DNA of 6,704 nt, taken from NCBI GenBank assembly GCA_021848165.1, contig JAJZMW010000071.1:1-6704 (forward strand). The letters are read 5' to 3'. Made by a program: the position numbers and the translations under genes. The notes beneath the pieces were generated by a model that saw only the letters and a list, made by a program, of their open reading frames with translations, had not been told where the DNA came from and made no database searches. The first letter of the stretch is position 1; the number at the start of each line of letters is the position of its first letter. Positions 1-5,443 of the stretch are shown piece after piece. This DNA is from Thermoplasmata archaeon. Lineage in GTDB: Archaea; Thermoplasmatota; Thermoplasmata; Lutacidiplasmatales; UBA184.

Positions 1-807
1 GAAGCGCTCGACCGCGTGCTGCCGGTGGAGGACGCCGAGGCCTCGGCCCTGGTGGCCCGGCGGTTCGGCCGACGCGGCATCACGATCAAGACGGGCATCA
101 AGGTCTCCGCGGTCAAGCCGGGCGGGCCCGGCGCCGTCGTCGAGACCGGCGAGGGGCGGATCGAGGCCGAGCAGGTGCTGATGGCCGTCGGCCGCCGTCC
201 CAACACCGACGGCGCGCTCGGCCTCGACAAGATCGGCGTGAAGCTCGAGAAGGGCTTCATCGTCGTCGATCAGCAGCAGCGCACCAACGTCGCCGGCGTC
301 TACGCCATCGGCGACTGCGCGACCGGCCTGATGCTCGCGCACAAGGCCACCAAGGAGGGCGAGGTCGCCGCCGAGGTCATCGCGGGCCACAAGGCGGCGA
401 TGGACGTTCGCTCGATGCCCTCGGTGGTGTTCACCGATCCCGAGCTCGCGAGCGTCGGGTGGACGCTCGCGGAGGCGACGTCTCGCGGCGGCGCTCCCCG
501 CGAGGTCCGCTTCCCGTACGCGGCCCTGGGCCGCGCGCACGCCAACCGGGCGACGGACGGATGGGTGAAGATCGTCGGCGACGACGCTACCGGCCTCCTG
601 CTCGGTGTCCACATCGCGGGGCGAGCGGCGGGCGAGCTGATCTCCGAAGCCGCGCTCGCGATCGAGATGGGGGCGACCGTTCGGGATGTCGGAGGAACGA
701 TCCATCCCCATCCGACCTACGGCGAGCTGCTCGCGGAGGCGGCGCTCCTGTGGCTCGGCGAGCCGATGCACGTCGCGCGGAGGCCGACCGGTGAGCGCCG
801 TCGTTGA
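1..807 (+). CDS. lpdA: Dihydrolipoamide dehydrogenase (E3), 5'-truncated by the window edge
   Basis: This flavoenzyme re-oxidises dihydrolipoamide on the E2 or H-protein carrier of 2-oxoacid dehydrogenase or glycine cleavage complexes, passing electrons through FAD to NAD+. The reading frame is open from base 1, so the GTG at 16 is not the true start; 268 residues are visible of a family usually near 460-480. Missing are the FAD-binding N-terminus and the CxxxxC redox disulfide. Present are the end of the NAD domain (AVGRRPNTDG, residues 62-71), the second FAD-contact motif GVYAIGDC (99-106), and the C-terminal dimerisation domain with FTDPELASVGWT (144-155). HPHPTYGE (235-242) carries the catalytic His237-Glu242 pair, spaced as in the family. 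Glutathione or mercuric reductase is less likely given this motif and the lipB gene overlapping the 3' end. The carrier and decarboxylase genes, if linked, would lie upstream. Confidence 0.93.
   Translation, partial: EALDRVLPVEDAEASALVARRFGRRGITIKTGIKVSAVKPGGPGAVVETGEGRIEAEQVLMAVGRRPNTDGALGLDKIGVKLEKGFIVVDQQQRTNVAGVYAIGDCATGLMLAHKATKEGEVAAEVIAGHKAAMDVRSMPSVVFTDPELASVGWTLAEATSRGGAPREVRFPYAALGRAHANRATDGWVKIVGDDATGLLLGVHIAGRAAGELISEAALAIEMGATVRDVGGTIHPHPTYGELLAEAALLWLGEPMHVARRPTGERRR
779..783 (+). promoter_or_regulatory. Shine-Dalgarno site of lipB
   Basis: GGAGG lies 7 bases before the GTG at 791, inside the 3' end of the dihydrolipoamide dehydrogenase gene. It decides the lipB start: the frame is open further upstream to 686, but that stretch is arginine- and serine-rich antiphase translation with no homology to LipB. 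Confidence 0.65.
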
Positions 808-1438
808 CTGGGGCCGCGTCGACTACCCTCTCGCGTGGGAGCGGATGCGTCGCCTGCACGCCGAGCGGGCGGAGGGAGGCATCCCGGACACTCTCGTGCT
901 CGTCGAGCACCCGCCCGTCGTCACGGTGGGCGTCGAAGGGGACGACGGGTCGTCGGACTCCTCCGGCCTGCCGGTGTACCGGGTCGAGCGAGGCGGCAAG
1001 AGCACCTACCACGGTCCGGGGCAGCTGGTCGGCTACCCGATCGTCGACCTGACGCCGCGCGGCCGCGACGTGCGGGCGTTCGTGCAGGACGTGGAAACGG
1101 TGCTCATCGAGACCCTGCGCGAGTTCCATCTCCTCGGCCGCCACGTTCCTTCCCGGCGGGGCGTCTGGATCGACGGGGAGCGGAAGGTCGCCTCGATCGG
1201 GATCGCGGTGGAGCGGTGGGTCACGTTCCACGGATTCGCTCTGAACGTCGACGTCGATCTCGGGGCGTTCGAGCGGATCCACCCGTGCGGCTTCGACGGT
1301 CGCGTGATGACCTCCATGGCGCGCGAGCTGGGCCGACCGGTCTCCCTCGCCGAGGTCCGCCCGATCGTCGGCGAGCGATGGGCCGGGGTGTTCGGGCGGG
1401 TCCCCCGGGCCCACCCGATCCCCGCCCCGTCGGCATGA
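791..1438 (+). CDS. lipB: Octanoyl-[carrier]-protein:protein N-octanoyltransferase LipB
   Basis: LipB moves an octanoyl group from a donor (octanoyl-ACP in bacteria) onto the lysine of lipoyl carrier domains; LipA then inserts sulfur to make lipoate. The 215-residue product has normal LipB length. The signature RGGKSTYHGPGQLVGYPIVD spans residues 67-86. The catalytic dyad is visible: Lys132 in GERKVASIGI and Cys166 in RIHPCGFDG, at the expected places. FHGFALNVDVDL (146-157) is also typical. The GTG start at 791 is chosen because GGAGG precedes it by 7 bases and SAVVDWGRVDYPLAWERM matches the usual LipB N-terminus; it overlaps the upstream gene by 17 bp. Adjacency to the E3 gene fits assembly of a lipoate-dependent complex. 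LplA/LipM-type ligases lack this RGG-TYHGPGQ plus HPCG combination in this order, so the family call is firm. The acyl donor in an archaeal host would be unknown. Confidence 0.95.
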   Translation: MSAVVDWGRVDYPLAWERMRRLHAERAEGGIPDTLVLVEHPPVVTVGVEGDDGSSDSSGLPVYRVERGGKSTYHGPGQLVGYPIVDLTPRGRDVRAFVQDVETVLIETLREFHLLGRHVPSRRGVWIDGERKVASIGIAVERWVTFHGFALNVDVDLGAFERIHPCGFDGRVMTSMARELGRPVSLAEVRPIVGERWAGVFGRVPRAHPIPAPSA

Positions 1439-2391
1439 GGGGCGCCGCGGCACGCCCCCGCATGCTCCTGGTCGGGGGCGGAGGCGGCCTGGTCCGCCGG
1501 GCGATCGTCGCGGAATTCGCCCCCGATTGGGAGATCGTCTCGGTGCATCGTCACCCGATCCCGAACGAGGCGGCGGCGGGGGTCCGCTGGGTGGCGGCCG
1601 ACGTCGCGCGCGTCCCCCGATGGGACGAGCTGCTGCGGGGCGTCGATCTCGTCGTCAACGTCGCCTGGCTACGCAGCGGGGGGGAGCGGGAGTTCGCCCC
1701 CCTCGCCGAGGGGCTTCTGCGGCTCATCGGGGCCGCGCGGGAATCCCGCCCAAGGTTCGTTCACATCTCCGTGCCGGACGCGCCGATCGAGCTCGAGACC
1801 GGGCTCCCGTATCTCTCCCACAAGCGCCGGGTCGACCGGGCGCTCCTGGCGAGCGACCTGCCGTTCCTGATCGTCCGCCCGACCTTGCTCTTCGGACCCG
1901 GGGACCGGCTGCTGACGGTGATGCTCCGCACGATGCGACGCTACCGCTTCTTCCCGGTCTTCGGCGACGGAGGCTACCACGTCAGCCCGCTCGCGAGCGC
2001 GGACCTGGCGCGGATCGTTCGTCGCGAGCTCGAGGGGCCCCCGGGCCGGAACCTCGCGCTGGGGGGCCCCGAACGGTGGAGATACCGGGACCTCACCGAC
2101 CGGATGTTCCAGCTTCTCGGTCAACGTCCCCGCTACTGGCACCTCTCCGAGGGCGGGGCGCGACGCCTGACCCGCACGTTGGAGCGTTTCGGATCCTCGC
2201 TCCTCTACGAGTACGAGGTCGTCTGGCTCCTCTCCGACATGTTGGGGCTCCCCGCCTACTCCGGGCCCGCGCTCCCCCTCGCCCCGGTCGGCCCGTTCCT
2301 CGAACGAGAGGCGGAGCGCCTCCTCCGGGGCACGCGGGGGCGCACCCCCCCTCGTCCGACGGCTCCGGGGAGGGACCGAAGGCTTGAGTAG
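1435..2391 (+). CDS. Atypical SDR / NAD-dependent epimerase-like protein (NDUFA9-like)
   Basis: This is a 318-residue Rossmann-fold protein of the extended or atypical short-chain dehydrogenase superfamily; the substrate is unknown. The glycine-rich nucleotide loop VGGGGGLVR is at residues 13-21, followed by a typical fold: Asp56 after strand 3, VDLVVNVAW (70-78), FVHISV (108-113), Tyr126-x-x-x-Lys130 in YLSHK, and IVRPTLLFGPGD (146-157). VSPLASADLARIV (183-195) is the downstream pattern of NDUFA9 and NmrA-like relatives. The final Gly of the usual GxxGxxG is Arg21, which may weaken or alter cofactor binding. The ATG at 1435 overlaps the lipB stop as ATGA; Met10 at 1462 is an alternative and would still keep the loop. 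No good Shine-Dalgarno is seen, so translation is probably coupled to lipB. Quinone-complex assembly factor, sugar epimerase or nucleotide-sugar reductase are all possible; the sequence does not choose between them. Confidence 0.85.
   Translation: MRGAAARPRMLLVGGGGGLVRRAIVAEFAPDWEIVSVHRHPIPNEAAAGVRWVAADVARVPRWDELLRGVDLVVNVAWLRSGGEREFAPLAEGLLRLIGAARESRPRFVHISVPDAPIELETGLPYLSHKRRVDRALLASDLPFLIVRPTLLFGPGDRLLTVMLRTMRRYRFFPVFGDGGYHVSPLASADLARIVRRELEGPPGRNLALGGPERWRYRDLTDRMFQLLGQRPRYWHLSEGGARRLTRTLERFGSSLLYEYEVVWLLSDMLGLPAYSGPALPLAPVGPFLEREAERLLRGTRGRTPPRPTAPGRDRRLE
2376..2390 (+). promoter_or_regulatory. Candidate archaeal promoter (BRE plus TATA-like box) for the small gene
   Basis: CCGAAGGCTTGAGTA overlaps the 3' end of the SDR gene. 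Read as an archaeal promoter, CCGAA would be the BRE and CTTGAGTA the TATA-like box. The first T of CTTGA is 29 bases before the A of the ATG at 2413, which would give a leaderless message. The same spacing is seen before the peptidase gene on the other strand. The match is short and was found after the fact; no transcript data are available. Confidence 0.35.
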
Positions 2392-2412
2392 CTCGTTCGG
2401 ATATGCGGGGTC

Positions 2413-2622
2413 ATGACGCCCGCCGTTTCCGCCGAGAGCCCGGTCGAAGAGCTGCTCCGATCGTTGACCGACCGGGAGAGCGATCTGACGATCACGTTGG
2501 ATGGCCTCGAGATCCAGTTCCCCTTCTTGCGGGAGCCGTTGCGGATGAAGGGGACGTTGAGCGTCCGCCTGAACATGCACGAGACGCCTCCCTCCGGCCC
2601 GCGCGCCCGCCGCAGGGCCTGA
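2413..2622 (+). CDS. Small protein of unknown function (69 residues)
   Basis: I do not recognise this protein. It is 69 residues with a conserved-looking core and a disordered tail. Residues 9-20 (SPVEELLRSLTD) form a likely amphipathic helix. Residues 24-58 alternate polar and hydrophobic residues in two or three probable beta strands (DLTITLDGLEIQFPF, then GTLSVRLNMHE around a proline-containing turn). The last ten residues are Pro/Arg-rich. There is no signal peptide, membrane segment or cysteine, so it should be cytosolic. It is judged real because the codon third positions are strongly G/C like the neighbouring genes, the composition is protein-like, and it sits 21 bp after the SDR stop in the same direction. 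The antisense frames here read as Arg/Pro-rich shadows. No Shine-Dalgarno precedes the ATG, so it is either leaderless or read through from the lipB operon. Confidence 0.7.
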   Translation: MTPAVSAESPVEELLRSLTDRESDLTITLDGLEIQFPFLREPLRMKGTLSVRLNMHETPPSGPRARRRA

Positions 2623-2627
2623 GCCCT
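2614..2627. repeat. Short inverted repeat over the stop codon in the convergent junction
   Basis: AGGGC-CTGA-GCCCT is a perfect 5-bp stem with a 4-base loop that contains the TGA of the small gene. A second self-complementary decamer, GCCGCGCGGC, is at 2636-2645. Only 35 bp separate the two converging genes, so these may help end or separate the opposing transcripts. No T-run follows on either strand, so neither is a standard terminator, and such palindromes arise easily by chance in DNA this GC-rich. Confidence 0.25.
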
Positions 2628-2657
2628 CCGATCGGGCCGCGCGGCGTTGCGGCGCGC

Positions 2658-3383
2658 TCAGCGGACCGCGTTGATCAGGACGCCGACCAGGAACCCGGCG
2701 AACCCGGCCGCGAGGCCGATCACGAGCATCCGGAGTCCGGCGCGCCAGAGCGAGCCGACCGTGGTCCGCGCCTCATACCAACCGATGGCGAAGAGCATCC
2801 CGGCGGCCAGGACGACGGCGGCGATGGCGGCCGTGAGAACGTTCGCGGTGATCAGGAACGGGAGGATCGGCAGGACCGAACCAACGACCGTCGCGAGCCC
2901 GACCACGAGCGCGCTCTTCCGGGGTTGGTCCTCCGCGACCGGGGCGATGTGGAGTTCGAACGCCATCATCAGATCGAGCATCGCCTTCGGCTTCGCCACG
3001 ATCTGGTCGAGGAGCTTCTCCCGCTCCTCCCCCTGAAACTCCCACCGATCGAGGATCTCGCGGACCTCCTGGCGCTCGGCGTCGGGCAGATGGTCCATCT
3101 CCCATCGCTCGCGCCGCTCCTCGGCGAGGTAGAACTGCCGGCGGGCCCGGGTCGACGTGTAGGCGACGGCCGCCATGGAGATCGTCTCGGCGGCGAGCGC
3201 CGCGATCGTGGCGATCAAGATGACCGTGCGCCCCTCGCCGGCGCTCGCGAGCCCGAGGAGGATCCCGAGGACGTTCACGAGCCCGTCCTGGCTCCCCAGG
3301 ATGAAGTCGGAGAGAAGCCCCGGCGTGGGATGAGCTTCCGCCGCCGTGGCCGCGTCGACGCTCGCCGGTCGGATCCGCGTCAT
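2658..3383 (-). CDS. VIT1/CCC1-family iron/manganese transporter
   Basis: This integral membrane protein of 241 residues probably moves Fe2+ and/or Mn2+ out of the cytoplasm, the role known for VIT1/CCC1 relatives. Five membrane segments are visible: about 24-48 (with DGLVNVLGILLGLAS at 33-47), 52-77 (AETISMAAVAYTS, 65-77), 156-178, 180-202 and 214-240. Between segments 2 and 3 is the long charged cytoplasmic region, residues 80-152. It is rich in glutamates (89, 92, 95, 103, 106, 109, 115, 119, 120, 122) and ends in a MM-x-x-E cluster (139-143) as in the metal-binding domain of characterised VIT1. Asp33 in segment 1 and Glu66/Met70 in segment 2 are candidate transport-path ligands. The ATG at 3383 overlaps the mtnA stop as ATGA and has GGGGGAG six bases upstream; the open frame continuing to 3650 is a shadow of mtnA. 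A generic DUF125 membrane protein without transport activity is the alternative. Confidence 0.88.
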   Translation of the reverse strand: MTRIRPASVDAATAAEAHPTPGLLSDFILGSQDGLVNVLGILLGLASAGEGRTVILIATIAALAAETISMAAVAYTSTRARRQFYLAEERRERWEMDHLPDAERQEVREILDRWEFQGEEREKLLDQIVAKPKAMLDLMMAFELHIAPVAEDQPRKSALVVGLATVVGSVLPILPFLITANVLTAAIAAVVLAAGMLFAIGWYEARTTVGSLWRAGLRMLVIGLAAGFAGFLVGVLINAVR

Positions 3384-4408
3384 GGGGGGCTCCCCCGGCG
3401 AGCCGACCCGGGTCGGGAGGCACGCCGCGCGACCGGGCGCAACCCGGCGACGTCGGCCGGTCGAACGACCCCGGCGGGGGTGATGAACCCGCGAACGTAG
3501 CGCGCCGGCGTCACATCGAAGGCGGGGTTCCGCGCCGCGCTGCCGCGGGGCGCGAGGCGCCGCCCGGCGAGCGTGAGCACTTCCTCCATGGCGCGCTCCT
3601 CGACCGGGATCGATCGCCCGTTCGGTCGGGCGAAATCGAACGTCGGCCACGGCGCCGCGACGTAGAACGGGACCCCGTTCTCGCGCGCCAGCACGGCCTT
3701 CTCGTAGGTGCCGATCTTGTTGGCAAAGTCGCCGTTGCGCGCGATCCGGTCCGCCCCCACGATCACCGCATCGATCTCGCCGCGGGCGAGGAAGTGTCCG
3801 GCCGCGTTGTCGGCGATGACGGCGTGGCGGATCCCGTCCCGCTCGAGCTCCCAGGCGGTGAGCCGCGCCCCTTGCAGGAGGGGGCGGGTTTCATCGACGA
3901 ACACGAAGAGGGACGGACGCCGCTGGTGGGCGACCCGGATCGGCGCGAGCGCCGTCCCCCACTCGACCGTCGCGAGCGCTCCCGCATTGCAATGCGTCAA
4001 GACCCGGTCGGCCCGGGCCAGGAGCGGCGCGCCGACCACTCCGATGCGGTGGCACTCCTCCACGACCCGGGTGCGATACTCGTCGGCCGCCGCTTCCGGG
4101 TCCTCGCCCCGGTCCCAGGCCTCCTCGACCGTGCGGATCCCCACGAAGAGGTCGACGGCGGTCGGGCGCGTGCTCCCAAGACGTCGCGCGGCCCGCGCGC
4201 TCGTCCAACCCCGCTGCCGGGAGGCGAGGGCCATCCCGTAGGCGGCGGCGACGCCGATCGCGGGGGCCCCCCGGACGACCATGGTCCGGATGTCCTCGGC
4301 GACCTCCTCGACGCGCCGTCGGTGGCGCACGACCGTACGACCGGGGAGTCGGCGCTGATCGAGAAGGTGGAGCGTATGATCCTCGTACCACAGGGCGCGG
4401 ACCCCCAT
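3380..4408 (-). CDS. mtnA: S-methyl-5-thioribose-1-phosphate isomerase (MtnA / eIF2B-like family)
   Basis: MtnA converts the aldose 5-methylthioribose 1-phosphate to the ketose ribulose form in methionine salvage; some relatives act on ribose 1,5-bisphosphate or 5-deoxyribose 1-phosphate. The 342-residue protein has the family markers in order: VVRGAPAIGVAAAYGMAL (44-61), THCNAGALATVEWGTAL (138-154) with catalytic Cys140, DETRPLLQGARLTAWEL (172-188), and GADRIARNGDFANKIGTY (218-235) with catalytic Asp220. It ends with VPFYVAAPWPTFD (246-258) and NPAFDVTPARYVRGFITPAGV (294-314). The 80-residue Cys-Asp spacing equals that of Bacillus MtnA as I recall it, and is longer than in Thermococcus ribose-1,5-bisphosphate isomerase, so MtnA is preferred. 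The last 20 residues are an Arg/Pro-rich extension. The ATG lies 12 bp after the phosphofructokinase stop with GGGGAG seven bases upstream; the 3' end overlaps the transporter start. No other salvage gene is in view, so the substrate is not settled. Confidence 0.9.
   Translation of the reverse strand: MGVRALWYEDHTLHLLDQRRLPGRTVVRHRRRVEEVAEDIRTMVVRGAPAIGVAAAYGMALASRQRGWTSARAARRLGSTRPTAVDLFVGIRTVEEAWDRGEDPEAAADEYRTRVVEECHRIGVVGAPLLARADRVLTHCNAGALATVEWGTALAPIRVAHQRRPSLFVFVDETRPLLQGARLTAWELERDGIRHAVIADNAAGHFLARGEIDAVIVGADRIARNGDFANKIGTYEKAVLARENGVPFYVAAPWPTFDFARPNGRSIPVEERAMEEVLTLAGRRLAPRGSAARNPAFDVTPARYVRGFITPAGVVRPADVAGLRPVARRASRPGSARRGSPP
3390..3396 (-). promoter_or_regulatory. Shine-Dalgarno site of the VIT-family gene
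   Basis: On the minus strand GGGGGAG ends six bases before the ATG at 3383, within the last codons of mtnA. It fixes the transporter start. The site is followed by CCCCCC, so the purine tract could pair with the six C's and mask itself, although the 2-base loop makes a simple hairpin poor. Confidence 0.55.
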
Positions 4409-4415
4409 CTCGAAG

Positions 4416-4421
4416 CTCCCC
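4416..4421 (-). promoter_or_regulatory. Shine-Dalgarno site of mtnA
   Basis: GGGGAG on the minus strand, seven bases before the ATG at 4408. It overlaps the last base of the phosphofructokinase stop codon and supports both the start choice and co-translation from one transcript. Confidence 0.55.
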
Positions 4422-5443
4422 TACCGTTCCAGGGCGTGCAGAAGGTCCCGCCACGCGGCATCGACCCGCTTGGGGGCGCCGAGCGCGGCGTCGAGCGGGA
4501 TCCCTTCGATGCGTTCGCCGCGCAGGACCGCCACCTCCCCGCGGCGGCCCGCCAAAGCGAGGTCGACCGCCGCCGCCCCGAGGCGGCTCGCGAGGAGCCG
4601 GTCGAACAGCGTCGGGGGTCCGCCCCGCTGAATGTGTCCGATCTGCGCGGAGCGGGTCTCGATGCCGGTCCCCCGTTCGATCCGTCGGGCGACCTCGGCG
4701 CCGATCCCGCGCTCGCGCAACAGTTCGTGGCCGAACTCGTCGCGGGCGCCCGCCCGGCCCGCGGCGACGCCGAGATCGATCCCTTCGCTCGCGACCACGA
4801 GCGCGTAGCCCCGGGCCTGGACGGCCTCGCGCACGCGGGCGAGGAGCCGACCCTCGTCGTACGGTTCTTCGGGAAGGAGGGTGACGTCCGCGCCGCCGCC
4901 GATCCCGGTCGCCAGGGCGACCCAGCCCGCGTGCCGACCCATCACCTCGAGGACGATGGCCCGATGATGGCTGCGGGCCGTGTCGCGCAATCGTTCGAGG
5001 GCGTCGACCGCGACGGTCGACGCCGAATCGAACCCGAACGTCCAGTCGGTCCCCCCCACGTCGTTGTCCATCGTCTTGGGGACCCCCACCACGGCGTGGC
5101 CGCGTCGATGGAGCTCGCGCGCCGCGCCGAGGGTATCGTCGCCTCCGATCGCGACGAGCCAGTCGATCCCGTGCGCCCGGAGCTGGGCGAGCGACTTCGC
5201 CTCGTCCTCCGGCTTCGCGAACGGGTTGGTCCGCGAGCTCCCGAGAACCGTTCCTCCCTCGTCGATGATCCCGATCACGTCCGCCGGCTCGAGCGGACGC
5301 GCGAGCCCGTCGCGGACCCCCTTCCAGCCGTCGCGAAACCCGACGACGGTGTGGCCCCGCTGGGTCGCCCGGAGCACGACCCCGCGGATCGCGGGGTTGA
5401 GGCCCGGGCAGTCGCCCCCCCCGGTCAGGACGCCGAACTTCAC
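4421..5443 (-). CDS. pfp: 6-phosphofructokinase of the PfkA family, probably pyrophosphate-dependent
   Basis: This enzyme phosphorylates fructose 6-phosphate to fructose 1,6-bisphosphate; with pyrophosphate as donor the step is reversible and serves both glycolysis and gluconeogenesis. The 340 residues match short PfkA proteins. Visible motifs are GVLTGGGDCPGLNPAIRGVV (4-23), GGTVLGSSRTNPF (63-75), AIGGDDTLGAA (98-108), VPKTMDNDVGGTDWTFGFDS (121-140) with catalytic Asp126, EVMGRHAGW (166-174), VASEGI (217-222) and GHIQRGG (269-275). Donor choice is read from Asp103 in GGDD and Lys123 in PKTMDND, the pair typical of PPi enzymes; ATP enzymes such as E. coli PfkA have Gly at both places. The start is GTG at 5443, overlapping the peptidase stop as GTGA, with GAGGT six bases upstream. 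The classic archaeal ADP-dependent kinase is an unrelated fold, so this is a different solution. Donor specificity is inferred from residues only. Confidence 0.92.
   Translation of the reverse strand: MKFGVLTGGGDCPGLNPAIRGVVLRATQRGHTVVGFRDGWKGVRDGLARPLEPADVIGIIDEGGTVLGSSRTNPFAKPEDEAKSLAQLRAHGIDWLVAIGGDDTLGAARELHRRGHAVVGVPKTMDNDVGGTDWTFGFDSASTVAVDALERLRDTARSHHRAIVLEVMGRHAGWVALATGIGGGADVTLLPEEPYDEGRLLARVREAVQARGYALVVASEGIDLGVAAGRAGARDEFGHELLRERGIGAEVARRIERGTGIETRSAQIGHIQRGGPPTLFDRLLASRLGAAAVDLALAGRRGEVAVLRGERIEGIPLDAALGAPKRVDAAWRDLLHALER

Noticed and set aside
686..790. N-terminal extension of LipB to 686
   Set aside because: The extra 35 residues are Ser/Arg-rich antiphase reading of the E3 gene, absent from LipB proteins, and the GGAGG site points to 791.
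835..1434. N-terminal extension of the SDR by 200 codons through lipB
   Set aside because: It is Arg/Pro-rich translation of lipB in another frame; the Rossmann fold begins right after the ATG at 1435.
2636..2645. GCCGCGCGGC palindrome as a transcription terminator or operator
   Set aside because: It is a perfect 10-bp palindrome but has no loop, no T-run and only G/C bases, so chance in this composition is sufficient.
2403..3500. Plus-strand open frame of about 365 codons across the junction
   Set aside because: It is highly charged Arg/Asp/Glu/Pro sequence antisense to the transporter gene with no motif; the in-frame neighbour at 2413 and the minus-strand gene both explain the region better.
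3384..3650. N-terminal extension of the VIT-family protein to 3650
   Set aside because: It overlaps the conserved C-terminal part of mtnA, is Arg-rich, and the ATGA overlap with a strong Shine-Dalgarno supports 3383.
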